A stretch of 64,000 bases of DNA from Mesocricetibacter intestinalis. GTDB lineage: Bacteria > Pseudomonadota > Gammaproteobacteria > Enterobacterales > Pasteurellaceae. Under the pieces are notes generated by a model, which was given only the letters and a program-made list of their open reading frames with translations, had not been told where the DNA came from and ran no database searches. Below, one piece after another: positions 9,206 to 17,888 of this stretch; positions within the stretch are counted from its first letter, which is position 1; every line of letters starts with the position of its first letter. Both the position numbers and the translations under genes were made by a program. The DNA is taken from contig NZ_SNYQ01000009.1 of assembly GCF_004363295.1 (NCBI RefSeq), positions 1 to 64,000 on the forward strand. The letters are read 5' to 3'.

Positions 9206-10858
9206 TTAGGGCATTTCTTCAAGCATATCTGAATTACAGGCGCCGGGTGGTACCAAGGGCCAGACGTTTTCGTTTTCATGAATACAGACGTGTAGCAAAT
9301 AGGCTTCCCGGCTGCTAAGTAAACGCTCCAGCGCAGCATTGACTTCACCGCCGGATTCAATACGTTCGCCTTTAATACCGAAGGCGGATGCCAGGGTAAC
9401 GAAATCCGGATTATCATCCAAAATAGTGTTGCTGTGGCGGGCGCGGAAAAACAAGGATTGCCACTGCCGTACCATGCCCAAGCGCTGGTTATCGATAAGT
9501 ACTATTTTAAGCGGTGTACCGGCGCGTTTGATGGTTCCCAGCTCCTGAATATTCATCATAATCGAACCGTCGCCGGAAATCAGAATTACCTCGTCTTGCG
9601 GACGTGCCTTTTGTGCGCCTATCGCCGCCGGTAAACCGAATCCCATAGTTCCGAAGGCAGCGGAAGTAATGTAATTTTCCGGCGCGCTATGGCGCATATG
9701 CTGTGCCGACCACATCTGATGTTGGCCTACATCTGTTACTACAATGGCATTTTCTCCTTTCCGGCATGAGAGGTGGTTTAGCAGCCAGTGAGGATTAATA
9801 TTTTCCCCAGCGCGATTTTCGCCGTAACGGAAATCAAACTCCTGTTTCAGATTTTTTACCTTTTGCCGCCAAGGTTCAATTTCCAGTGCCAGGCTGAGGG
9901 CGCGAACGGCCTGAATTAAATCTCCCTGTAGCGAGATATCCGCCTTACGCAGTTTGTTCAGTTCGGCATTGTCGATATCCGCATGAATCACTTTGGCATG
10001 GGGAGCGAAGCTGTCCAGTTTACCGGTAACGCGATCATCAAAACGGGCGCCGAATACCAACAGCAGATCGGCTTCCTGCACGGCATAATTCGCCGCTTTG
10101 GTACCATGCATACCAATCATTCCCATATAATAAGGATTGTCGGCGGGAATACTGCCCAGTCCTTTTAAGGTAGAAACGCTCGGTATACGGGTTATATCAA
10201 GAAAACGGCGTAAGGCTTCGACCGCCTGCGCCATACCGACGCCGCCGCCCACATAAAGTACCGGGCGTTTTGCCGCTTTCAGCAGCGCTGCCGCCTGTTC
10301 AAGGGCGACAGGGTTTTGGGCATTAGGTTGCGAGGGAGAATAAAGAGGGACCGGTACAGCGGCGGAAGCAAATTGAATATCTTTCGGTATGTCGATCAAT
10401 ACCGGGCCGGGGCGGCCACTGCGGGCGATTTGGAAGGCTTTGGCAAATATATCCGGAAGTTCTTCTATGCTTTGTACGATAAAACTGTGTTTAGTACAGG
10501 CGAGGGAAAGACCCAATACATCCGCTTCCTGAAAGGCATCGGTACCTATTAATCCACTTGCCACCTGACCGGTAATCGCCACGATGGGAACGGAATCCAT
10601 TAAGGCATCGCCCAGGCCGGTGATAAGATTGGTTGCACCCGGTCCCGAGGTCGCAATACAGACGCCGGTTTTTCCGCTCGCCCGGGCATAACCTATGGCC
10701 GCCATAGCGGCGCCCTGTTCATTACGGCAGAGTAAGTGCTCGATGCCGCAATCGTAAAGCGCATCGTAAACCGGCATAATGGCGCCGCCGGGATAGCCGA
10801 AAACAATATCTACGCCCTGTGCTTTTAAGCATTCGGTAACAAGTTTTGCCCCATTCAT
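9206..10858 (-). CDS. ilvG: acetolactate synthase isozyme II large (catalytic) subunit
   Basis: A 550-aa thiamine-diphosphate enzyme that condenses pyruvate with pyruvate or 2-oxobutanoate. The catalytic glutamate lies in [18 protein letters not shown] (about residues 43-60), and the ThDP/Mg motif begins at [16 protein letters not shown] (about 428-443). The reading frame is intact, unlike the frameshifted ilvG of E. coli K-12. It is first in the operon after the ilvL leader and attenuator. The length matches intact IlvG (548 aa). Confidence 0.97.
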   Translation of the reverse strand: MNGAKLVTECLKAQGVDIVFGYPGGAIMPVYDALYDCGIEHLLCRNEQGAAMAAIGYARASGKTGVCIATSGPGATNLITGLGDALMDSVPIVAITGQVASGLIGTDAFQEADVLGLSLACTKHSFIVQSIEELPDIFAKAFQIARSGRPGPVLIDIPKDIQFASAAVPVPLYSPSQPNAQNPVALEQAAALLKAAKRPVLYVGGGVGMAQAVEALRRFLDITRIPSVSTLKGLGSIPADNPYYMGMIGMHGTKAANYAVQEADLLLVFGARFDDRVTGKLDSFAPHAKVIHADIDNAELNKLRKADISLQGDLIQAVRALSLALEIEPWRQKVKNLKQEFDFRYGENRAGENINPHWLLNHLSCRKGENAIVVTDVGQHQMWSAQHMRHSAPENYITSAAFGTMGFGLPAAIGAQKARPQDEVILISGDGSIMMNIQELGTIKRAGTPLKIVLIDNQRLGMVRQWQSLFFRARHSNTILDDNPDFVTLASAFGIKGERIESGGEVNAALERLLSSREAYLLHVCIHENENVWPLVPPGACNSDMLEEMP

Positions 10859-10895
10859 TTTTCCACCTGTAAGTTTGTTATTTTATGTTATGCCG

Positions 10896-10930
10896 AAAAA
10901 AGAAAACCCCCGCCGTAACGGCGAGGGTTT
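10896..10930 (-). terminator. ilv operon attenuator (Rho-independent terminator)
   Basis: On the minus strand AAACCCTCGCCG pairs with CGGCGGGGGTTT (one A·C mismatch) around a TTA loop, followed by a T-rich tail (CTTTTTTC). It lies between the ilvL stop and the ilvG start, the classical position for a translation-coupled attenuator. Confidence 0.9.
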
Positions 10931-10960
10931 GTATTTTCGGAACCTTAATTATTTATTCGA

Positions 10961-11047
10961 TCAGCCCGCATTTACAACCGCTCGCCCCGCCGTGATAATA
11001 ATCACCGCGAGGTTGATAATAATGCTCAGAGTCAGTTGTTTTACCAT
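10961..11047 (-). CDS. ilvL: ilv operon leader peptide
   Basis: A 28-codon reading frame starting ATG GTA AAA CAA CTG and ending TGA at 10961. It is packed with regulated amino acids: the runs Ile-Ile-Ile (codons 9-11) and Val-Ile-Ile-Ile (15-18), plus Val-Val near the end and three Leu. It lies directly upstream of the attenuator hairpin and of ilvG. By analogy with E. coli ilvL, ribosome stalling at these codons when Ile, Val or Leu tRNAs are uncharged would prevent the terminator from forming. It is too short for ordinary ORF calling. Confidence 0.9.
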   Translation of the reverse strand: MVKQLTLSIIINLAVIIITAGRAVVNAG

Positions 11048-11220
11048 AGGTTTGTAATTTAATGCGTTATGTTGTGTATGCTTATTATTGATAACACAAT
11101 TTATACGGAATTAAAATCATTTTTTACGTTTTATCTGCAAATCGGGAAAAAGAGCGGTCATTTTCAATGAGTTTTGTTATTATAGGCGCAATTTTTTGTT
11201 AATTGGATTTGAGAAATATT

Positions 11221-12039
11221 ATGCAACAACTGCCTTTCCGCGCCGTGGCTTCGGATATGGACGGAACATTATTGAACGCTGATCATGTGGTCGGCGAATT
11301 TACGGTGAAAACCTTACAAAAACTTGCCCGCAAAGGAGTAAATATTATTCTTGCCACCGGGCGGGGTTATACCGATGTGGCTTCTACCCTCGCTAAAATG
11401 GAAATTGAAAATGCTCTGATGATTACCTCAAACGGCGCTCAGGTGCATAACCGACAAGGTGAGTTACTGTACGCCAACCTATTGCCGGAAGCTATGGCGT
11501 TCGACATTATGCAGATGGATTTTGATCCGAAACGTGTCTGCCTGAATACTTATCAGGGGAACCATTGGTTTATCAATACGGATATTCCGCAGCTGCATAA
11601 ATATCATAAAGATTCCGGTTTTAGTTATCAGGTGGTGGATTTTTCCCGTCATCACGGTGAGCAAACGGAGAAAATATTTTTTATCGGCAAAACACCGCAA
11701 GATTTGGTGGAGTTGGAAGGTCGGTTATATGAAAAATTCGGCGATCGTACTTCCATTACCTATTCCACGCCGATTTGTCTGGAAGTAATGAATAAAAATG
11801 TTTCTAAAGCCACCGCACTTGCACATATTATCCGAGATTATGATTACGGTCTGGAAGATTGCATTGCCTTTGGGGACGGCATGAATGATGTGGGTATGCT
11901 GAGTGAAGTCGGTAAAGGCTGTATCATGGAAAATGCGGATCCTCGCTTATTGGCGGCCCTGCCGCAGTTGGAACGGATCGGATCGCATAAATGCGAATCT
12001 GTAGCCGCTTATTTGCGGGCGATATTCGGTATTTATTAA
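11221..12039 (+). CDS. yigL: Cof-type HAD phosphatase, YigL-like (pyridoxal phosphate phosphatase)
   Basis: A 272-aa haloacid-dehalogenase hydrolase of the Cof subfamily. The nucleophile motif is DMDGTLLNADH (about residues 13-23), motif II TSNGA, and motif IV IAFGDGMNDVGML. The sequence reads like E. coli YigL throughout (for example the C-terminal FGDGMND..ML...GKGCIM), which dephosphorylates PLP and sugar phosphates. A TTG at 11203 in frame would add six residues; the ATG at 11221 after GAGAAATATT is the better start. It precedes crcB by 13 nt, so the two are probably co-transcribed. Confidence 0.9.
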   Translation: MQQLPFRAVASDMDGTLLNADHVVGEFTVKTLQKLARKGVNIILATGRGYTDVASTLAKMEIENALMITSNGAQVHNRQGELLYANLLPEAMAFDIMQMDFDPKRVCLNTYQGNHWFINTDIPQLHKYHKDSGFSYQVVDFSRHHGEQTEKIFFIGKTPQDLVELEGRLYEKFGDRTSITYSTPICLEVMNKNVSKATALAHIIRDYDYGLEDCIAFGDGMNDVGMLSEVGKGCIMENADPRLLAALPQLERIGSHKCESVAAYLRAIFGIY

Positions 12040-12052
12040 TCGGGTTTAATAA

Positions 12053-12445
12053 ATGGGAAACACAGGCCTTTTTCATTCGGCCTTATTAATTAGTAGCGGC
12101 GCCGTATTGGGGGCGTTATTACGTTGGGGATTGGGTCTATGGCTTAATCCGCTGTTTAGCTGGTTTTCTTTCGGAACGCTGGCGGCAAATTATCTGGGCT
12201 GTTTTATTATCGGTATGCTGATGGCGTTGATTTGGCAGTTTCCTCAGCTCGATCCGCAATGGCGTTTGTTTCTGATCACCGGTTTTCTCGGCAGTCTTAC
12301 CACCTTTTCCGCATTGTCCGCCGAGGTAACGGAGTTTTTTTTCCGGCAGCGTTGGACGGAAGGATTCGGGGTTCTTTTCCTGCATTTGTGCGGCGGATTG
12401 TTGTTTACCTGGTTCGGCGCATTATGGGTACGTTGGCTGAGCTAA
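12053..12445 (+). CDS. crcB: fluoride ion channel CrcB/FluC
   Basis: A 130-aa four-helix membrane protein of the CrcB (Fluc) family that exports fluoride as a dual-topology dimer. Family signatures are GALLRWGLG near residue 20, [14 protein letters not shown] (about 39-52) and [15 protein letters not shown] (about 82-96), which lines the fluoride pore. No fluoride riboswitch is visible before it; the gene is closely spaced after yigL. Confidence 0.95.
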   Translation: MGNTGLFHSALLISSGAVLGALLRWGLGLWLNPLFSWFSFGTLAANYLGCFIIGMLMALIWQFPQLDPQWRLFLITGFLGSLTTFSALSAEVTEFFFRQRWTEGFGVLFLHLCGGLLFTWFGALWVRWLS

Positions 12446-12503
12446 ACCGCATGGGCTGAGCTTGTTTTGTTACTGTGTTCAATCAATAAAATTAAGAGAT
12501 AAC

Positions 12504-12752
12504 ATGAAAGAATATAATAAATTACGTCTTGAATGGGATTGTCGGCGAGGAATGCTGGAGCTGGATAAAATCATTATGCCCTTTTATCAGCAGCATTTTG
12601 AGCGCTTGAATGCGGCGCAACAGGAAACCTTCGTGCGTCTACTGGCATGTTCCGACCTACAGTTGTTCTCATGGTTTTTTAACGGAGCTGAGGCGCCGGA
12701 TGCCGCATTACGACAAATGGTCGCCTATATTCAGAACAGCTTACAAAATTAA
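12504..12752 (+). CDS. sdhE: succinate dehydrogenase assembly factor SdhE (FAD assembly; CptB/YgfY family)
   Basis: An 82-aa YgfY/Sdh5-family protein that promotes covalent flavinylation of succinate dehydrogenase and fumarate reductase flavoproteins. The motif RLEWDCRRGMLELD (residues ~6-19) corresponds to the conserved RGxxE surface that contacts the flavoprotein. The upstream ATG at 12462 is in frame but lacks a ribosome site; 12504 follows AAGAGATAAC and gives the usual family length. It lies just upstream of the rpoE promoter. Confidence 0.9.
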   Translation: MKEYNKLRLEWDCRRGMLELDKIIMPFYQQHFERLNAAQQETFVRLLACSDLQLFSWFFNGAEAPDAALRQMVAYIQNSLQN

Positions 12753-12766
12753 TTTGATAATTTTTT

Positions 12767-12793
12767 GAACTTTCTCCGGGGATCAGGCTCTAA
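12767..12793 (+). promoter_or_regulatory. sigma-E promoter for rpoE-rseABC
   Basis: GAACTT at 12767-12772 and TCTAA at 12789-12793 are separated by 16 nt. This matches the sigma-E consensus (GGAACTT, 15-17 nt, TCTRA) and the autoregulated rpoE P2 promoter of E. coli, including the flanking CTCTAAC. It implies positive autoregulation of the operon. Confidence 0.75.
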
Positions 12794-12858
12794 CTAAGCA
12801 GAAATAAGCTTGCTTGCTGTCTTTAAAATATTAGGGCTTGTCATAAACAAGAGGTTAT

Positions 12859-13434
12859 ATGGCTGAACAGCTAACAGATCAGGCTTTGGTAGAAAGAGTA
12901 CAGCAGGGGGATAAAAAAGCCTTTAATTTGTTGGTTTCTCGTTATCAGAATAAAGTTGCCGGATTATTAACGCGTTATGTGCCACGCAACGATATTCCCG
13001 ATGTTGCGCAAGAATCCTTTATCAAAGCATACCGCTCCATGGATTCTTTCCGGGGCGACAGCGCTTTCTACACATGGCTTTACAGAATAGCGGTAAATAC
13101 CGCAAAAAATTACTTAACCGCACAGGGGCGACGTCCTCCCAATGAGGATATTTTAGCGGAAGATGCCGAAAGTTATGATGTAGGTACTCATTTGCGTGAT
13201 GTGGATACCCCTGAAAATGAAATGTTATCCGCAGAATTAAAACGAATTGTTTTTGAAACCATAGATGGTTTACAGGAAGAATTGAAAACCGCAATAACCT
13301 TACGGGAAATGGAAGGATTAAGTTACGAAGATATTGCCGAAATAATGAATTGCCCTGTGGGAACGGTACGTTCCCGCATTTTTCGGGCCAGAGAAATTAT
13401 CGAGAGCAAAATTCAGCCGCTAATTCAACGTTGA
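12859..13434 (+). CDS. rpoE: RNA polymerase sigma-E factor
   Basis: A 191-aa ECF sigma factor, identical in length to E. coli RpoE. Region 2 (FNLLVSRYQNKVAGLL...DVAQESFIKAYRSMDSFRGDSAFYTWLYRIAVNTAKNYL) and region 4 (LREMEGLSYEDIAEIMNCPVGTVRSRIFRARE) are both complete. It directs the envelope-stress regulon and is held inactive by RseA, encoded next. It heads an rpoE-rseA-rseB-rseC operon with a sigma-E promoter at 12767-12793. Confidence 0.98.
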   Translation: MAEQLTDQALVERVQQGDKKAFNLLVSRYQNKVAGLLTRYVPRNDIPDVAQESFIKAYRSMDSFRGDSAFYTWLYRIAVNTAKNYLTAQGRRPPNEDILAEDAESYDVGTHLRDVDTPENEMLSAELKRIVFETIDGLQEELKTAITLREMEGLSYEDIAEIMNCPVGTVRSRIFRAREIIESKIQPLIQR

Positions 13435-13471
13435 TCCCAAAGATAGAGAGATAAGAGAGTTGGAGAATCCT

Positions 13472-14035
13472 ATGCAAAAAGAGTTACTTTCGGCATATGT
13501 GGATGGTGAACAGGTTAATGAAAAATTGACCGCGCAATTGTGCCAGAATGCTGAATTACAGCGTACTTGGTCGAATTATCATGCAATCCGCAGCCTGATG
13601 CGTGATGAAAGTCCGGTTTTTTTGGGCGCCGATTTTACCGCTAAAATGGAAACTCTTATCGGGCAGGAAGAGCAGTTATTGGTTTCTCAGCCGATGCCGG
13701 AGGAAGTACAGCGTCCGCTCTTTATCCAAAAGGTTAAAAAATGGTTTGCACCCGCATTACAGGTTGCAGTTGCCGCCGGTGTATGTCTGGCCTCGGTTAT
13801 TGGCTTCCAGTCGTTGAATTTGTCCGCTAATTCGCAGAACAGTGCGGATACGCCGGTATTACAAACATTGCCGTTCACTAATAATGTGCAGGAAGTCAGT
13901 TATAATGCGCCTTTGAAAGATGCGGTTACGGCAGAAAAAATAGAGCAGAAAAATAAACGTATCGGCGCCATGTTGCAAAGTTACGAACTGCAGCGCAGGG
14001 TTTATGCCGATTCGGCGCAGAATCAACATAAATAA
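13472..14035 (+). CDS. rseA: anti-sigma-E factor RseA
   Basis: A 187-aa single-pass inner membrane anti-sigma factor. The N-terminal sigma-binding domain starts MQKELLSAYVDGE and includes TWSNYHAIRSLMRDE; a transmembrane segment lies around residues 88-110 (APALQVAVAAGVCLASVIGF), with a periplasmic C-terminal domain. Regulated proteolysis by DegS and RseP would release sigma-E. The in-frame ATG at 13460 is four codons upstream; 13472 gives the conserved MQKE start. It follows rpoE with a short gap. Confidence 0.95.
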   Translation: MQKELLSAYVDGEQVNEKLTAQLCQNAELQRTWSNYHAIRSLMRDESPVFLGADFTAKMETLIGQEEQLLVSQPMPEEVQRPLFIQKVKKWFAPALQVAVAAGVCLASVIGFQSLNLSANSQNSADTPVLQTLPFTNNVQEVSYNAPLKDAVTAEKIEQKNKRIGAMLQSYELQRRVYADSAQNQHK

Positions 14036-14101
14036 TATTTATCCTATATAAGATTCACCACCGACCGGGTGGTGAATCCTTTTATTGCCGCCGAGATATT
14101 C

Positions 14102-15055
14102 ATGTCAAGCATATTCAGAAATTTCATTGTTTTTCCCGCCATACTGATATTTAGTTCAGCTGTTTTCGCTCAGACCGCTTTATCGCCGTTGCAACGCTTG
14201 AACGAAATGAGCCGAGCCAAGGATCAGTTGAGCTACGAGTACACATTCGTGCAGTTTAATCCCACTAGTGCGGATACCTTGCGTTATCAGCACGTCAATC
14301 TTAAGGGTAAGTCTTACGCTCAGTTGCTGAATCTGGAAGGGACAAAACAAGAAATTATTTTACGAGATGATCTAATCAGCTATTTTCATCCTAACTATCA
14401 ATCCTTCACCATTCAGGGAAAACAAATCGTCGATCATTTACCCAATGTGATGGCGACGGATTTTAATCAACTGGCCCGTTATTATGATTTTGTCGATCTC
14501 GGACGCAATCGTATTGCAGATCGCGTGGTTCAGGCGATTCGAATTTTACCGAAAGATAATTTCCGTTATCAGTATGTGGTATTTGTGGACGAAGAAAATC
14601 ACCTTTTGTTGGGCAGTGATATGTTGGATCGCGACGGTAATTTACTGGAACGTTTTCGAGTTGTAACATTGTACGTCGGAGAGGAGCTTAATCCCTTAAG
14701 CGATTATCTGAATAATATACGTCGCCCCGCTCCGATGTTAAGTATCCGCGGAGATTCCAATCAGCCTTTAGGCTGGCGGGCCGGCTGGGTACCGGAAGGG
14801 TTTAAGCTGATTAATCGCAATGTGGAAAGCGATAATAACGACCGGATCGAAAGCAGCCTATACTCCGATGGTTTGTTTTTCTTTACACTGTATGTTTCCG
14901 ATGAACTGTTGCCGAATATGCAGGAAAATGTGTGGAAACAAGGTTCCTATACCATTTACAGTGAAACGATAAATAACAAAGAAGTAACCTTGATCGGTCA
15001 ACTTCCCTTAAGTACGGCGAAGCGTATTATTAAGGATATTATTTTTAATAAATAG
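14102..15055 (+). CDS. rseB: sigma-E regulatory protein RseB (periplasmic)
   Basis: A 317-aa periplasmic MucB/RseB protein. A Sec signal peptide covers about residues 1-24 (IVFPAILIFSSAVFA, cleaved after AQ or FA). The mature part has the N-terminal LolA/LolB-like fold and smaller C-terminal domain. It binds the RseA periplasmic domain and shields it from DegS until it senses lipopolysaccharide. An upstream GTG at 14069 would disrupt the signal peptide, so ATG 14102 was chosen; the length then equals E. coli RseB (318). Confidence 0.94.
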   Translation: MSSIFRNFIVFPAILIFSSAVFAQTALSPLQRLNEMSRAKDQLSYEYTFVQFNPTSADTLRYQHVNLKGKSYAQLLNLEGTKQEIILRDDLISYFHPNYQSFTIQGKQIVDHLPNVMATDFNQLARYYDFVDLGRNRIADRVVQAIRILPKDNFRYQYVVFVDEENHLLLGSDMLDRDGNLLERFRVVTLYVGEELNPLSDYLNNIRRPAPMLSIRGDSNQPLGWRAGWVPEGFKLINRNVESDNNDRIESSLYSDGLFFFTLYVSDELLPNMQENVWKQGSYTIYSETINNKEVTLIGQLPLSTAKRIIKDIIFNK

Positions 15056-15063
15056 GTTGGTAT

Positions 15064-15498
15064 ATGCTGATAGAAAACGCGGTCGTTATTGATTATAAAT
15101 CCGGCGTAGCAAGGGTAAAATGTCAGAGTAAAAGCGCATGCGGAAGTTGTGCGGCAAAAAGTGAGTGCGGTAATGCCGCACTTTCCGAATTGGGCGGCGG
15201 AAAAGGCGAACATATTTTTAATATAGCAACCATTACGCCGTTGCAGGCGGGCCAGCAGGTGCAAATCGGATTACCGGAACGTTCCCTGTTGCTTTCCGTA
15301 TCATTAGTATATCTTCTGCCCTTAGTTACTTTGCTGGTTAGCGCCCTCATCGGAGAATATTTATTTGCGCAAGAGCTTCTGAATGCGCTGTTTATCTTCG
15401 CGATGACCGCTCTTTCTTTTTTAGGCCTAAAGGTTTATGCGGCGCGATTAAATAAAAAATCGGCATATGCGCCGATTTTGTTAAAAGTATTGAGCTGA
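15064..15498 (+). CDS. rseC: RseC-family inner membrane protein
   Basis: A 144-aa RseC/MucC-family protein. An N-terminal cysteine cluster (CQSKSACGSCAAKSEC, about residues 20-35) suggests an Fe-S or metal site, followed by two transmembrane helices (about 80-103 and 106-126). It is the last gene of the rpoE operon. In E. coli RseC modulates sigma-E mildly, and in other bacteria it (as RsxE-linked reductase partner) is tied to SoxR reduction; its role here is inferred only from family and position. Confidence 0.93.
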   Translation: MLIENAVVIDYKSGVARVKCQSKSACGSCAAKSECGNAALSELGGGKGEHIFNIATITPLQAGQQVQIGLPERSLLLSVSLVYLLPLVTLLVSALIGEYLFAQELLNALFIFAMTALSFLGLKVYAARLNKKSAYAPILLKVLS

Positions 15499-15526
15499 GA
15501 CAGCGGAAAAGAGCGAAAATTTTCCC

Positions 15527-16108
15527 TTAGTAATAAGAATGTTCGCCGCGTTGGTGTTCGGTAACGTCCTTTGCCCCCTTCAGCTCATTCGGGAACATTT
15601 CCACCAACTGTTTTTCCACGCCTTCTTTCAAGGTTACATCTACCATAGAACATCCGTTACAACCGCCGCCGAATTGCAAAATGGCATAGCCTTCATCAGT
15701 GATTTCAATCAGGGTGATACGACCGCCGTGGCTGGCCAGTTGCGGGTTAATCTGAGTTTGAATCACATAATCCACGCGCTCGATTAAAGGTGCGTCCTCT
15801 GCGACTTTACGCATTTTGGCATTAGGCGCCTTTAAGGTCAGCTGAGCTCCCAGCTCTTCGGTAACATAATCAATTTCAGCGTCCTCCAGGAAAGGTAGGC
15901 TGACTTCGTCCACAAAGGCGGAGAAGGTTGCATATTTCATTTCTGTATCCGTTGCTTCTACCGCATTGGCCGGGCAGTAAGAAACGCCGCATTCCGCACT
16001 TGGCGTACCGGGATTGACTACAAAAATACGAATATTGGTGCCTTCTTCCTGCTGATCCAATAATTTACGAAAATGTGCCTGAGCGGCATCGGAAATACTA
16101 ATTTGCAT
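15527..16108 (-). CDS. nfuA: Fe-S biogenesis protein NfuA
   Basis: A 193-aa NfuA: an N-terminal degenerate A-type carrier domain (about residues 1-95) fused to a C-terminal Nfu domain with the [4Fe-4S]-binding motif [16 protein letters not shown] (CXXC at about residues 149-152). It delivers clusters to apo-proteins, which matters here given the many Fe-S respiratory proteins in the window. Convergent with rseC; comF lies upstream on the same strand, matching E. coli gntX-nfuA. Confidence 0.97.
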   Translation of the reverse strand: MQISISDAAQAHFRKLLDQQEEGTNIRIFVVNPGTPSAECGVSYCPANAVEATDTEMKYATFSAFVDEVSLPFLEDAEIDYVTEELGAQLTLKAPNAKMRKVAEDAPLIERVDYVIQTQINPQLASHGGRITLIEITDEGYAILQFGGGCNGCSMVDVTLKEGVEKQLVEMFPNELKGAKDVTEHQRGEHSYY

Positions 16109-16200
16109 ATGATCCCCTGGTGATTAAATTTGAATCACGGCAATATAGCCGAGTAACATAGTCGGGAATGATACGCTTAGATCGGGCGTTATGCAAATTT

Positions 16201-16887
16201 TTATGCACGTGCCAGCCCCCACACTTGAATATGGGATATGCCCTGTGCGCGCAGTAATTTTGCCAATGTGTTTAAGGTCGTGCCGGTGGTGATCACATCA
16301 TCGATCAAGGCCACGGAAGTGTAGCCGCAATGACATAATTGTGGGGAAGCGGAAAAGGCATTCTGTAGATTTTTGCGCCGCATTGCCGCACTGAGCCCAA
16401 GCTGGGAAGTTGTATGTTTAATACGATAGAGCAAATCGTTACGACAGGGCAAAGAGAGCCAACGGGATAAATAAGCTGCAATTAAAGCTGCTTGATTATA
16501 ACCCCGTCGCCATTGCCTTAGGCGATGTAGCGGAACGGGAATCAGCAGCTCCGGCAATAATAATCCCTGTTCTCTTCTGGCTTGATAAACTGCGAGCAGG
16601 AGTAAACGGGCTAAAGTACGATCCAGCCAGAACTGATTTTGAAATTTGAAGCGGTGAATCAGCGAAGATAAAGGTTCTTGGTAGCGCCCGACGATAACCA
16701 TTTGATCCCAGTCCGGTGTCCGTTGCAAACATATGCCGCAACGCTTGGCATTTTGAGTTAACAGGCTTCCGCACATGGAACAATAGGGTGTGCGTACAAT
16801 CAGCTTATCACAGCGGCTGCACAGCCCTTGGCGAGGCAGGAAGAGAGGGTTTCGGCATTGTACGCAGCATAATCTTAACCAGTTCAT
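16201..16887 (-). CDS. comF: ComF/GntX-family phosphoribosyltransferase-like competence protein
   Basis: A 228-aa ComF-family protein. The N-terminus carries zinc-binding cysteine pairs (CVQC, CSRC, CSMC and CGIC at about residues 8-53); the C-terminal PRTase domain has the PRPP loop VALIDDVITTGTTLNTL (about 191-207). In Haemophilus ComF is needed for DNA translocation during transformation. The family also includes E. coli GntX, whose gene neighbours nfuA as here. A CRP-S-like competence site lies about 100 bp upstream. No other com gene is in the window, so comF is apparently detached from comABCDE. Confidence 0.9.
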   Translation of the reverse strand: MNWLRLCCVQCRNPLFLPRQGLCSRCDKLIVRTPYCSMCGSLLTQNAKRCGICLQRTPDWDQMVIVGRYQEPLSSLIHRFKFQNQFWLDRTLARLLLLAVYQARREQGLLLPELLIPVPLHRLRQWRRGYNQAALIAAYLSRWLSLPCRNDLLYRIKHTTSQLGLSAAMRRKNLQNAFSASPQLCHCGYTSVALIDDVITTGTTLNTLAKLLRAQGISHIQVWGLARA

Positions 16888-17161
16888 TTGGGATTTTATC
16901 TTTTCCTTCAGGGGGTTGTCAGTATTGAGCGAATCTTAATCAAAGGGTGGAAAAAGGCGGTTATATTGCGGGAATTGTTGCGTTCGAGATCGGAGTTTCA
17001 GTGGGAATGATACAAAAAATAAAAATAGCCTAGATAGCTAAACCGCCCCATAGGGGGCAGGAGAAGTAAATTTAATCGAAATAGGTTGCCATCGATGAGC
17101 ATACGGAAAAACTCTTGGTTTTTTGACCGCACTTTGCAGGGGATATTCGTAAATTTGCAAG
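16888..17161. other. intergenic region between comF and the fsa terminator
   Basis: About 270 bases without a credible gene. It contains the CRP-S-like site (16976-16997), a possible -10 for comF at 16933-16938, a small hairpin GCCCC-ATAG-GGGGC near 17045-17058 and a USS in reverse orientation near 17128 (ACCGCACTT). No tRNA or known structured RNA was recognised. Confidence 0.5.
16976..16997 (-). promoter_or_regulatory. candidate CRP-S (Sxy-dependent competence) site upstream of comF
   Basis: The plus-strand sequence TTGCGTTCGAGATCGGA matches the Haemophilus competence (CRP-S) consensus, whose cores are GCG and CGC rather than the GTG/CAC of ordinary CRP sites; one half-site is exact and the other has one mismatch. 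Its centre is 51-52 bp from a plausible minus-strand -10 (TAAGAT, 16938-16933), the spacing of a class I CRP promoter. Unproven. Confidence 0.5.
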
Positions 17162-17183
17162 AAAAAAGGAGCCTCAAGGCTCC
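17162..17183 (-). terminator. terminator of the ybiY-ybiW-deoR-fsa operon
   Basis: On the minus strand GGAGCC-TTGA-GGCTCC is followed by six T residues. It lies 18 nt after the aldolase stop codon. Confidence 0.85.
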
Positions 17184-17200
17184 CCGGGAAGAATCCCTAA

Positions 17201-17863
17201 TTACAGACTGTTTTTATTAAAGGCCCGAAACCAATCCTGATCAAATTTATCTATAGCGGCAAATACGGCGGGATCTTGAATAAATAATTCAATAACATCG
17301 GGGCCAACGGTAACGGAACCCGCGCCGGCAAGCATACAATCCAGAACCTGACGCGGGGTGCGGAAGCTTGCGGCGCAAACTTTGGTTTCCGGCTTATGCA
17401 GGCGCAGTAATGTATTTAATTCCCGTACTGCGCAGATGCCGTCGCCACCCTGAGCATCAATCCGGTTGACATAAGGGGCAATATATTTTGCACCGGCCAG
17501 TGCGGCCAAAAATCCCTGTCCGGCGCCGTAAACCGCCGTACCTAAAGTGGGAATACCCTGTTGGGTTAAGGCTTTGATTGCACTTAAGCCTTCGGCGGTA
17601 ACCGGAATTTTTACGATAAGATTATCAATATGTTCCCGCAGGTACTGCGCTTCTTTAATCATTCCCTGGGTATCATGGGCAATGGTTTGTGCGAACAGTA
17701 ATTTATCTTTGCCTATAATCTGTTGCAGCTCGGAAAGTGCGCTTAAAAGCGGGCGTTTTTCTTTAGCGATAATGCTGGGATTGGTCGTAACGCCGTGAAT
17801 CGGTAAAATTTTTGCCAGACGTTCTACATCGGCAAGATTGGCCGTATCGAGAAAGAGTTCCAC
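17201..17863 (-). CDS. fsa: fructose-6-phosphate aldolase (transaldolase-like, FsaA type)
   Basis: A 220-aa FSA-subfamily aldolase, the exact length of E. coli FsaA. The Schiff-base lysine is Lys85 in VKIPVTAEG; other signatures are GVTTNPSI and [12 protein letters not shown]. The family cleaves fructose-6-phosphate, or 1-deoxyfructose-6-phosphate, to glyceraldehyde-3-phosphate plus dihydroxyacetone or hydroxyacetone. I chose the GTG start at 17863 because it aligns with the family N-terminus (MELYLDT in E. coli) and has AGGAG six bases upstream; an ATG at 17899 would overlap the regulator gene. It is the last gene of the glycyl-radical operon. Confidence 0.93.
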   Translation of the reverse strand: MELFLDTANLADVERLAKILPIHGVTTNPSIIAKEKRPLLSALSELQQIIGKDKLLFAQTIAHDTQGMIKEAQYLREHIDNLIVKIPVTAEGLSAIKALTQQGIPTLGTAVYGAGQGFLAALAGAKYIAPYVNRIDAQGGDGICAVRELNTLLRLHKPETKVCAASFRTPRQVLDCMLAGAGSVTVGPDVIELFIQDPAVFAAIDKFDQDWFRAFNKNSL

Positions 17864-17888
17864 AATATACTCCTGTTGTGTGATGAGA

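Noticed and set aside
10875-11057. A 60-aa plus-strand frame across the ilv leader region
   Set aside because: It is antisense to the ilvL peptide and attenuator, which fully explain the conserved structure there.
17036-17062. A small structured RNA or riboswitch in the comF-fsa gap
   Set aside because: Only a 5-bp GCCCC/GGGGC hairpin is visible and no known riboswitch motif could be matched.
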